64,000 bases of DNA, from the NCBI RefSeq assembly GCF_027627455.1, contig NZ_CP115483.1, forward strand, positions 1,550,001 to 1,614,000, given 5' to 3'. The stretch is from Sphingobacterium sp. SYP-B4668. GTDB taxonomy: Bacteria > Bacteroidota > Bacteroidia > Sphingobacteriales > Sphingobacteriaceae. This document shows positions 36,407 through 44,006 of this stretch, in pieces (within the stretch, counting starts at the first letter, position 1; every line of letters begins with the position of its first letter). The notes under the pieces were generated by a model that did no database searches, was not told the DNA's origin, and saw only the letters and a list, made by a program, of their open reading frames with translations. A program made the translations under genes and the position numbers.

Positions 36407-37789
36407 ATGAAAACTTTTAGGTACAGCGCGAGTAGGCATTCGCACTATTGGTTGGTCATTTATTGTCTTTCGATTTTTTCGTCATGCTCGGATTATCTGG
36501 ATACCAAGCCAAGTGCCCAGATGAGAGTGCCAAAGACATTGACGGATTGTAGGGCGCTGCTCGATGATTATAATACGATGAACCAGTCCTACCCCACAAT
36601 GGGGGAAATCGGTTCGGACAATTTTTATCTGGAACATGAATATTGGCAGGCCTTGGCCACACTGGAAGAAAGAGGTGCGTATATATGGCAAAAAAATCAA
36701 TACAGTTCCGTATTCGAATGGGCAGGACCCTATAAGGTCATCTACAATGCAAATCAGGTGTTACGGACATTAAAGGGTATAGACCCCAAAGTAGCCGTTG
36801 CCGAGTATAACGAGGTCGAAGGTGCCGCGCATTTTTTTAGGGCATATGCCTATTCACAGTTGGCACAGCTATATACGACTCCCTATGATGCCAATACCGC
36901 CGATGAGCAATCGGGCCTACCGCTAAAAATGGACCCCGATCTGGACGAACCTATCGAACGGTCGACATTGGCGGAGACATACGACAGGATACTGTCGGAC
37001 TACAGGAGCGCAGCTCGGTTGCTGCCCACCAGTACCGATATGGTCACCCGGCCGAGCAAAGTAGCGGCCTGGGCTGCATTGTCCCGTATCCATATGGCCA
37101 TGGGTAGCTATGACGAAGCTAAACTATATGCAGACTCGGTACTGATGCAGGGATACGACCTAATGAAGTATACCACATTGGACAAGAGTAGCCTGACACC
37201 ATTTGCGAGGTTCAATGATGAGGTCATATTTCATTCGATATGTATGGGGGCGAGCGCATTCCAGCAAGGCTCTTGTAAGATAGACAGCACCCTCTATCGC
37301 TCATATGCAAATGGCGATCTGCGGAAAGAATTGTTTTTTATGGACAACGGCGACGGTAGCTATTCTTTTAAAGGGAACTATGATGGGCTGTTCAACCAAG
37401 CACCGTTCAATGGTCTGGCAGTGGATGAGATACTTTTGAACAGGGCAGAATGCTACGCTCGGGAAAAGGATATCGATGCAGCCCGGCAAGATATAAATGC
37501 ACTATTGTCCTCGAGATGGGAAAATGGAGACCTTGGCCCCATATCTACAACGGATAGTGAAGTACTACTGGGGATTATATTGGATGAGAGGCGCAAGCAG
37601 CTTGTTTTTAGGAATATAAGATGGAGCGATCTCAGGAGGCTCAATATGGAAACAAGTAGACAGACAACCCTGCAGCGAAAAATGGCGGGGATTACATATG
37701 AATTGAAACCCAATGACAAACGGTATACTTTGTTGATACCCCATAAAGTGGTACAGATGTCGGGGATTGAACAGAACGAACATGATTAA
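36407..37789 (+). CDS. SusD/RagB-family lipoprotein of the thioredoxin cassette
   Basis: 460 residues from ATG 36407 (upstream TTG 36359 would overlap SusC). Lipobox IFSS-C (SIFSSCSDYLDTKPSAQMRV) is standard for SusD. Conserved later blocks: VEGAAHFFRAYAYSQLAQLY, RPSKVAAWAALSRIHMAMGS, and DEILLNRAECYAREKD with ILDERRKQLVFRNIRWSDLR. It lies 25 bases after SusC and overlaps the upstream open frame of the TlpA gene only before that gene's true start. Surface lid of the transporter. Confidence 0.93.
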   Translation: MKTFRYSASRHSHYWLVIYCLSIFSSCSDYLDTKPSAQMRVPKTLTDCRALLDDYNTMNQSYPTMGEIGSDNFYLEHEYWQALATLEERGAYIWQKNQYSSVFEWAGPYKVIYNANQVLRTLKGIDPKVAVAEYNEVEGAAHFFRAYAYSQLAQLYTTPYDANTADEQSGLPLKMDPDLDEPIERSTLAETYDRILSDYRSAARLLPTSTDMVTRPSKVAAWAALSRIHMAMGSYDEAKLYADSVLMQGYDLMKYTTLDKSSLTPFARFNDEVIFHSICMGASAFQQGSCKIDSTLYRSYANGDLRKELFFMDNGDGSYSFKGNYDGLFNQAPFNGLAVDEILLNRAECYAREKDIDAARQDINALLSSRWENGDLGPISTTDSEVLLGIILDERRKQLVFRNIRWSDLRRLNMETSRQTTLQRKMAGITYELKPNDKRYTLLIPHKVVQMSGIEQNEHD

Positions 37790-37802
37790 CGGATATTTAA
37801 AT

Positions 37803-39038
37803 ATGAAGAAGTTGGCTATTGTTATGGTAACATTGCTCATCGGTCATTTTGGCCATGGACAGTCCAGTATTGGACAGTCCCAAAGAAATGTCGAAGTCGG
37901 TGATCTAGTGCCGGATTTGGAGTTGGGAGACTTTATGGTCGACTCGAAGCCCCTTTCGTCCCTTGGTGATTATGGGGATAGGTTGTTGATCCTGGATTTC
38001 ATGGCCACATCCTGCAGCAATTGTATCGAAGCACTACCAAAGATGGATCGGTTGCAGGCCAAGTACGGTCCTGCGATACAGATACTTCCTGTCACCTATG
38101 AAAAAAAAGATAGGGTAGCGCGCTTCTTTAAAGCGAACGATTTATTGAATGACCTCAGGCTTCCTGTAATCGTCGGAGATACGGTATTGACCAAGTATTT
38201 TAAACATCGTTATATATCCCATGTCGTATGGATAGATAAAGGAAGGGTCATTGCAATGACAGGGTCGGATTATGTGGACGATCATCAGATAGCAAGGGCA
38301 TTGGAAGGAAAGGGGCTGGATCTGCCTGTCAAGAATGATTTTGTTGCATTTGACTACTCCAAAAAATTGATCGATATAGATGACATTGTCCCGGTGGGCT
38401 CGTCTACCTTAGTGCGGTACCTGGCAGGTGCAAATTTAAAATACGGAGAAGACCGGGATTCACTTAAGAATAGGGTTAGGGATTATATGGTCAATGTCCC
38501 TGTCATACAGGCTTATCTCTACGCGCTGGGGCAGGATCAAACACTGCCCTATATGAAAAATAACCGTATCGTGTTGGAAGGGCTGGATAGGGAGAAGTAC
38601 ATATTCCGCAAAGAAATGGGGTACCAGGAAGAATGGGACCGTATGAATTGTATCGGTTTTGAATTGATCTCGGACATTGGGCAGTCCAAAAGGTCCCGCA
38701 TGAAGAAGATCGTTTCACAATTGGACTGTATGCTGGGGTTGGATGGTAGGGTAGAAAAAAGAGAGATAGATTGTTGGGTGGTCAGCAAGTTGGATGGTGG
38801 CTCGGATATTCAAGACGATCCAGCTCGGCGAAGCTTTAGTGATTTTATCTTTTTTATAGATCTGAACGCCGATTTTCCGCCTATCATCGACGAGTCGGGT
38901 TATACCGGCGAGGTGGTCGTGTATCCATATAAGGATTTTGATTCACTTAAAGTGATGTTGAATAAAAATGGATTGGATATAACGAAGGAAAGACGTGTAA
39001 CCGAGGTCTTTGTCCTGACCGCTGTGGGAGAGGGGTAA
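37803..39038 (+). CDS. TlpA-like periplasmic thioredoxin-fold protein
   Basis: 411 residues from ATG 37803 (MKKLAIVMVTLLIGHFGHGQ, a signal peptide). Residues about 30-165 form a thioredoxin/AhpC-TSA domain with active site Cys71-Ser-Asn-Cys74 (DFMATSCSNCIEALPKM) and VPDLELGDF before it. The remaining about 240 residues are a Sphingobacteriaceae-type C-terminal region of unknown fold. It starts 13 bases after the SusD stop, so SusC-SusD-TlpA are one operon. Expected to reduce or isomerise disulfides in the periplasm, perhaps on the imported substrate. It converges with the small cysteine-containing peptide gene at 39087. Confidence 0.85.
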   Translation: MKKLAIVMVTLLIGHFGHGQSSIGQSQRNVEVGDLVPDLELGDFMVDSKPLSSLGDYGDRLLILDFMATSCSNCIEALPKMDRLQAKYGPAIQILPVTYEKKDRVARFFKANDLLNDLRLPVIVGDTVLTKYFKHRYISHVVWIDKGRVIAMTGSDYVDDHQIARALEGKGLDLPVKNDFVAFDYSKKLIDIDDIVPVGSSTLVRYLAGANLKYGEDRDSLKNRVRDYMVNVPVIQAYLYALGQDQTLPYMKNNRIVLEGLDREKYIFRKEMGYQEEWDRMNCIGFELISDIGQSKRSRMKKIVSQLDCMLGLDGRVEKREIDCWVVSKLDGGSDIQDDPARRSFSDFIFFIDLNADFPPIIDESGYTGEVVVYPYKDFDSLKVMLNKNGLDITKERRVTEVFVLTAVGEG

Positions 39039-39042
39039 GGTA

Positions 39043-39074
39043 GGAAGGCCACCGACTTGCGCCAGTGGCCTTCC
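39043..39074. terminator. bidirectional hairpin between TlpA and the small peptide gene
   Basis: GGAAGGCCAC (39043-39052) and GTGGCCTTCC (39065-39074) form a perfect 10-base stem just after the TlpA stop and just past the stop of the convergent small gene. Confidence 0.7.
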
Positions 39075-39086
39075 TTGTTGCGAATG

Positions 39087-39305
39087 CTACGCTTTTAATA
39101 TTACATTAGCTGTATTGGCATGTGTATTCAGGGCCTGCAGCATTTCGTTGCGCAATGCCTCTGTGATTACTGGAACAGTGCCACTGGCTGTAGCATTAAT
39201 CGTACATATTTGGCTATTACCTGCACACGGGGTGGAAGGTGGTCCCGGTAAATAGCTCGACGGTAGACCCGGTTTGGTAGGGTCGTTCAAATGAAATATT
39301 GCCAT
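39087..39305 (-). CDS. 72-residue leaderless small peptide with two cysteines
   Basis: ATG 39305 to stop 39087. No signal peptide; N-terminal MAIFHLNDPTKPGLPSSYLP, a Pro-rich middle with TPCAGNSQIC (two Cys seven residues apart), then a helical C-terminus (ALRNEMLQALNTHANTANVI). I know of uncharacterised Cys-containing small proteins of this size in Sphingobacteriaceae but no function. The neighbourhood (thioredoxin-containing transporter cassette, regulators) raises the idea of a ribosomally made peptide whose product is exported or imported, but no modification enzyme is recognised nearby. Coding status is supported by the terminator and by protein-like composition. Confidence 0.5.
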   Translation of the reverse strand: MAIFHLNDPTKPGLPSSYLPGPPSTPCAGNSQICTINATASGTVPVITEALRNEMLQALNTHANTANVILKA

Positions 39306-39644
39306 TTTTCTATATTTTAACTTTTGTATAATTGGTGTTTTATAAAATCAATGATCGCGATGCCTTAGCAAAATGATCGCTGTGCCGACGACTCTCGCCG
39401 ATACAGTTGTCGCTACTTGGTTACAAGTTGACGTCTTTCTAGATCAGTACCCGCCTCCCGGGAAAAACGCTGAATTTTCTTTTACACTGTGTTACTTTCA
39501 TTCCGGGTCCTCCAATTATTAGATATCGCTTTTTAGCCTTTTTTTCGTCAATACTAAGTTAGGCAGGGAAGAGTGTACGTGCAGTTTGGATTTTGAAAGA
39601 AAAAACGTGTAAAATTGAAACTTTTGACTTACAATTTTGCAAGT
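39306..39644. other. gene-free region upstream of the small peptide gene
   Basis: 339 bases; presumably the promoter and leader of the small peptide gene on the minus strand. No consensus TTG/TAnnTTTG pair, hairpin or ORF found. Confidence 0.45.
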
Positions 39645-40166
39645 CTATAGTCTGCTGTAGTATGTGGGGAGGATGTGCAGGTAAGAGCAGATATATTTAA
39701 GCGGGATCAAATGCGCATATCCTTTAAAATGTTTTAAAAATGTCCCTTTTCGTTCTGCTGCGCTCAGGAGTAACAATTCTTCACGTAGTAATCGCTGTCT
39801 ATACCAGTACATATACAATCGGTCATAGGCAGGGATCAAATGTGGAAAATCGGACATCAATTGATATTGTTCCTGTACATCCAGGACGAATATTTCACTG
39901 TCCTGGAGTGCAACGATAGACTCATGCCAGCTATCTTCTGGGTAGATAATAAAATCCTCACCTTTCATAAAGTGCTGTACATGGCCAGTATCATCGTTGA
40001 TTCGCATAAATAGACCCTGATTGACAAATATTAGGTTTAGGGGAGAACTCTTGATAATCCGATCTTTGCGTACGGTCTGTTGTTTAAGGATAGAGCCTAG
40101 TCGCTCTTCTAGGTCCGGCGAGATAGCGATATATGGGTGAAGGTGAGGTAATAGCTGAGCATTCAT
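39645..40166 (-). CDS. Crp/Fnr-like cyclic-nucleotide-binding-fold regulator, short C-terminus
   Basis: A 173-residue protein with a cupin-like cNMP-binding fold (about 20-115: RIIKSSPLNLIFVNQGLFMR, MKGEDFIIYPEDSW) and a helical linker. The C-terminal helix-turn-helix is only just present (LIPLKYICSYLHILPTYYSR) and stops a few residues after the usual start of the recognition helix, so DNA binding may be weak or lost. Begins 2 bases after the stop of the 125-residue gene, so both are co-transcribed. Family call good, function as a DNA-binding regulator uncertain. Confidence 0.7.
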   Translation of the reverse strand: MNAQLLPHLHPYIAISPDLEERLGSILKQQTVRKDRIIKSSPLNLIFVNQGLFMRINDDTGHVQHFMKGEDFIIYPEDSWHESIVALQDSEIFVLDVQEQYQLMSDFPHLIPAYDRLYMYWYRQRLLREELLLLSAAERKGTFLKHFKGYAHLIPLKYICSYLHILPTYYSRL

Positions 40167-40168
40167 GG

Positions 40169-40546
40169 TTACCGATAGTGAATCAAAATCTGTAAGGTCC
40201 TAGTCTTTTGGATAGCAGCTGTGCCAAACGATAGACGCTGTAAAGTGGCATAAGACATCAAGATGTCTTTGTCCTTTTTGCCATCTGCAGGATCTTCTTT
40301 GGCAAATGTAATCGTATTGCCAATGTTCATTTCATAGGCAATGGCACTAGTCAATTCTTCAACAAAAGGAGCGGGTATCGCATCTATTTGTTGCTGTTGG
40401 GTGGCGGTGAGGATAAAGTGGTCATTCATCCAAACAGCAAAATTGTTTTGAAGTTCTTGCATGCTAGTCGCACGTTCAACAACCGACAACGATAGCTGGT
40501 CAGCTTGTACAATTGCTACTCCAGTTGCATTAAAAATTTGTTTCAT
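40169..40546 (-). CDS. 125-residue hypothetical protein
   Basis: No recognised family. It has no signal peptide; helical N-terminal half (SMQELQNNFAVWMNDHFILT, QQQQIDAIPAPFVEELTSAI) and a beta-strand-like end (TRTLQILIHYR). It is the first gene of a two-gene operon with the Crp-like protein and lies between the small peptide gene and the divergent LytTR regulator. Small cytoplasmic proteins with this look are common and unstudied in Bacteroidota. Confidence 0.55.
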   Translation of the reverse strand: MKQIFNATGVAIVQADQLSLSVVERATSMQELQNNFAVWMNDHFILTATQQQQIDAIPAPFVEELTSAIAYEMNIGNTITFAKEDPADGKKDKDILMSYATLQRLSFGTAAIQKTRTLQILIHYR

Positions 40547-40804
40547 AATTATTCGTTTTTATTTGTGTTCTACAAAGAAAGGGAATGAGGAGGGGGCGGT
40601 AACAACTCAGGAGGTTGAATTTTAACTGTTTTCTGTAAAATGTGGATAACTCGGCAATTTAAAAAGTGATGGAAGTCACTTTTTTTTGTGACATAAAAAT
40701 TTGTTTTGTTTTTAAAATATTGTTTTATAATTTACATGCTGCTTCTAGCCAAGCCTTAGTCGGATTTCAAAATGTGCCGAATTATATTATGTTTAAACCT
40801 TGTT

Positions 40805-41791
40805 ATGAAGAGTATATTTTTCAAGTATTTAATCTATGTCCTCCCTATGGCGTATCTACTCACGACCAACAGGAAATTTTACCTCTTTGGTACTTTTGCT
40901 CACAATGGTAAATTTTGGGCACTCTTTGCGATTACTGTTTTTTTGACAACGGGGTATATATTCTATATCGAGTTTGTCTATTGCTTTCTCACCTTGATTG
41001 GCATTGGAAGACAATCCAAATGGAGCCGGCCTAAAAAACGATTGTATTACATGTTGACAGCTATCCTCCCTATCTTTATTTTTAATGTGGCTTTACTGGC
41101 CTTTGCCTTCTTATTGAAAAACAAAAATCTCTTCAGCAGTAATTATTGGACAGGTGGGGTTTTCTTTTTTCTGGGGTGCTTCATATCCTATGCACTTTGG
41201 GTTTGGCATAGACCCGATCAGGCCCTTTTATTTGGACATATGGAGCGCTGGGTGGCTTCTCTTATGGAACGGATAAAAATTGAAGCTTCGTTGAAGAACG
41301 AAAGTGAAGCTGAATCAGAAATTCCAAAGGTGACTGATTGCAAAATTAATGTAGCCGATGGCACGATCAAGGAAACAATCCTATTGGATATCTTGCTCAT
41401 CAAATCTTGTAAATCCATCACCACCTTATATCTCAGGTCGGGCGAAATATTGTATACCAAGCAGAAGATAAAGGACCTATTGCCTACAGCTGCACAACAA
41501 TGGTTTGGGGAGTATCAAAAAGGGCATAGAGCCAATTTGGCGCATATCGTCGCGATAAAAGAGTATCCTGCGCAACTGCGATGGGCAAAGACACTCTACG
41601 ATCGCTTTGTGGCAAGTTGCTCCTTGAATCGATTCCAAATCGATAACCTGTTGGTCATCAGCCCACCCTATTTGACCAATATTACCGAAGACTTGTTGGA
41701 CTCCCAGAATTGGCGCGGGAGTATATTGAGCCAAAGAATAGAAGTTGCAAACGATGAGGGGCTACTCGATACAAACGATACGCCCGATTGA
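40805..41791 (+). CDS. membrane-anchored LytTR-type DNA-binding regulator
   Basis: 328 residues from ATG 40805 (in-frame ATG 40772 also possible). Four hydrophobic helices in the first about 140 residues (FKYLIYVLPMAYLL, ALFAITVFLTTGYIFYIEF, ILPIFIFNVALLAFAFLL, GGVFFFLGCFISYALWVW). After a linker comes a LytTR-like domain at about 200-265 (ILLDILLIKSCKSITTLYLR, then FGEYQKGHRANLAHIVAIKE). The tail to 328 is unknown. Likely senses a membrane or extracellular signal and binds DNA directly, without a kinase. Transcribed away from the small genes at 39087-40546 and so a candidate regulator of them. Confidence 0.6.
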   Translation: MKSIFFKYLIYVLPMAYLLTTNRKFYLFGTFAHNGKFWALFAITVFLTTGYIFYIEFVYCFLTLIGIGRQSKWSRPKKRLYYMLTAILPIFIFNVALLAFAFLLKNKNLFSSNYWTGGVFFFLGCFISYALWVWHRPDQALLFGHMERWVASLMERIKIEASLKNESEAESEIPKVTDCKINVADGTIKETILLDILLIKSCKSITTLYLRSGEILYTKQKIKDLLPTAAQQWFGEYQKGHRANLAHIVAIKEYPAQLRWAKTLYDRFVASCSLNRFQIDNLLVISPPYLTNITEDLLDSQNWRGSILSQRIEVANDEGLLDTNDTPD

Positions 41792-41885
41792 CAATATAGC
41801 TATACACCCATATAGCCAAAAGCCATAATAAGTACAAGAATAGGAAAGTAAATAATTGCTTAACATTTTTTACATCATTTTTTAA

Positions 41886-41917
41886 TTTTGCATTGATGGC
41901 AAAACATTTTTATCTTG
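41886..41917 (+). promoter_or_regulatory. possible promoter of the sigma factor gene
   Basis: TTTTG (41886-41890) and TATCTTG (41911-41917, one base short of TAnnTTTG) with 20 bases between. A small inverted repeat TTTTGC/GCAAAA overlaps the first box. Confidence 0.35.
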
Positions 41918-41995
41918 ACCTCGGATAAACTGTACCTGGGGGTCGAATCCCTTACCTAAACAAAACTAGTGCGCGATAATTTTAATCATTGAGGA

Positions 41996-42568
41996 ATGGG
42001 ATCGAATTTAATAGAGGGATTTGCCAATGGGAACGAGGGTGCCCTAACGGACATATTCTATCGACTGAACCCTACTTTAATTCACTTTGCAATCAAATAC
42101 CTCAAGGACGAAGATGCTGCTGAAGAGATTGTATCCGATTCGTTTGTCAAAGCCTGGGGCCTTCGTACCCAATTTACGACACTCGAGAATCTAAGAGCCT
42201 TTTTGTATGTAACCACCAAAAATGCCTGCCTCAATCAGCTTCGAAAAGTCGTACACGAACGCATGACGGACGATTTTCAAGAATACGAAGCCTTGATCCT
42301 ACAAGATCAAGACACGCTAACCAAGATCATCCGTACCGAGCTGGTCCAACAATTATATGAGGAGGTCGAAAATCTTCCCCCTCTACAGAAAGAGATATTC
42401 AAATTCTCTTTTTTTGAAGAGCTGGACCCCCAAGAAATATCAGTCTTTCTCCAAATCCCCATATCATCTGTGTACATGAATAAATCACGCGCTATCAAAG
42501 CACTTAAGAATAAGCTTTCACTGGATCATACGACTTGGGGACTACTGATGCTTCTCCTATTTAAATAA
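41996..42568 (+). CDS. ECF RNA polymerase sigma factor (SusCD-associated)
   Basis: A 190-residue ECF sigma factor. Region 2: FYRLNPTLIHFAIKYLKDED and EEIVSDSFVKAWGLRTQFTT; region 4: LPPLQKEIFKFSFFEELDPQ and ISVFLQIPISSVYMNKSRAI. ATG 41996. Followed by a FecR anti-sigma gene and a SusC with an STN domain, the full trio for substrate-triggered trans-envelope induction. Short hydrophobic C-terminal tail (TTWGLLMLLLFK) is unusual but not rare in this group. Confidence 0.93.
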   Translation: MGSNLIEGFANGNEGALTDIFYRLNPTLIHFAIKYLKDEDAAEEIVSDSFVKAWGLRTQFTTLENLRAFLYVTTKNACLNQLRKVVHERMTDDFQEYEALILQDQDTLTKIIRTELVQQLYEEVENLPPLQKEIFKFSFFEELDPQEISVFLQIPISSVYMNKSRAIKALKNKLSLDHTTWGLLMLLLFK

Positions 42569-42686
42569 AAATTAGTCTCATTCCGCTGATTATCATTTGC
42601 TTTTGTTTTTTATTTAGAAAAATAATAAAAGGGAGGATAGATTGTGTGTGGAAATGTGTTATACTCCTAAACCGAGCCCAACACCC

Positions 42687-43874
42687 ATGAACAAAATAGA
42701 TAATATCGTAAGCCTGATCCGCAAGCATCTTTCAATGAAAAAGGGTGAAACCCTTATAGACAGATCAGAGGTGCTCACGCAACATCCGGATCTGGAGAAG
42801 ATAGTGGATCGGTTGGACGATCGGCAAAAGCTACTTGCAGAATACGCAACTTATCATCGTATCCGGATGGGGAGCCAAGATAGGCAACAACAGATGTTGC
42901 AAGATATTTTGACGAGAGCACGCCGTGAAGACGATCGCTATAGACGGAGGGTGCGCAGGCTCACAGTGTTAAAGGTATCTGGAGTAGCGGCATCTATCTG
43001 TATATGCTTGGGGATGCTCTACTGGCAAATGGGGATGCATGTAGACCCAATAGATAATAGGCACGCGATATCCGAATTTGCTGAAATAAAACCAGGGCAT
43101 AATAGCGCCAACCTCAAAATCCAAGGGATGCAGCGAAGCATCGAATTGAAGTCCAGCGAAGCAGGGATCGTGATCGATCAGCATATTCAATATGCCGATG
43201 GTGGTGGACTGATACAGGTGGACGAAAAAATAGCAGCAAATCCCATCATGGAACTCACTACCCCCAAAGGCGGTGAATACCAGATTACCTTATCAGATGG
43301 CACCCAGGTCACGCTGAATGCGGATAGCAAGCTGATCTACCCCCGTTCCTTTCGAGCAGACCAAAGGGTAGTCGAATTAACAGGCGAAGCCTATTTTGAA
43401 GTCGCAAAGCGAAAAGGAGCCCCTTTTATTGTAAAGACGCTGCAACAGGATGTCCAGGTATTGGGCACTCATTTCAATGTCAATGCCTATGCGGATGAGG
43501 CCCGTTCATATGTGTCCCTGATTGAAGGGAGTGTTAAAGTAAGCAAGGCTAATTTAACTAAACTATTGATTCCTGGGCAGCAAACGATGGTTGATAAAGG
43601 CAATATGAGCGTACAGAAGATGAATGTCGATGAGGTACTGGCATGGAAAAGAGGAGAATTTATGTTCAATAATGAAAATATGGAAAGCGTGATGTTGAAA
43701 TTGTCACGTTGGTACAATATCGAGATCATCGTATCACCGGATTTGAAAGAACTGTCCATATGGGGGTCGGTATCCCGATATGATTCGTTTGACAAAGTAT
43801 TGGATATCATTAAGATTATAAACGATAAGATTAAATTCAGAAAAGAAGGAAGGAGGGTGTACATTATGAAATAA
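42687..43874 (+). CDS. FecR-family anti-sigma factor
   Basis: 395 residues from ATG 42687 (MNKIDNIVSLIRKHLSMKKG); an in-frame ATG at 42654 and TTG at 42642 lie upstream. Cytoplasmic N-terminal domain about 1-95, membrane helix about 97-115 (VSGVAASICICLGMLYW), FecR domain about 190-290 (TPKGGEYQITLSDGTQVTLN, GEAYFEVAKRKGAPFIVKT) and C-terminal DUF4974 about 320-390 (MLKLSRWYNIEIIVSPDLKE). It is expected to hold the sigma factor at 41996 until the STN domain of the SusC at 44007 signals. Confidence 0.94.
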   Translation: MNKIDNIVSLIRKHLSMKKGETLIDRSEVLTQHPDLEKIVDRLDDRQKLLAEYATYHRIRMGSQDRQQQMLQDILTRARREDDRYRRRVRRLTVLKVSGVAASICICLGMLYWQMGMHVDPIDNRHAISEFAEIKPGHNSANLKIQGMQRSIELKSSEAGIVIDQHIQYADGGGLIQVDEKIAANPIMELTTPKGGEYQITLSDGTQVTLNADSKLIYPRSFRADQRVVELTGEAYFEVAKRKGAPFIVKTLQQDVQVLGTHFNVNAYADEARSYVSLIEGSVKVSKANLTKLLIPGQQTMVDKGNMSVQKMNVDEVLAWKRGEFMFNNENMESVMLKLSRWYNIEIIVSPDLKELSIWGSVSRYDSFDKVLDIIKIINDKIKFRKEGRRVYIMK

Positions 43875-44006
43875 GACTTTTTCACTGTACATCGGAAAAA
43901 AAAGCTGAAAGAGTTGATCCCTCTCTCAGCCTTGATCCGGTTTTCAAATATCAACAAGGGCCGCAAAACCACTTTATGTTTAACAATCAAAAACCATCCA
44001 AAGGTA

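Noticed and set aside
41930-41960. tRNA T-arm-like sequence (GGGGGTCGAATCCC)
   Set aside because: No acceptor stem, anticodon arm or D-arm can be formed with the flanking bases; it is in the leader of the sigma factor gene.
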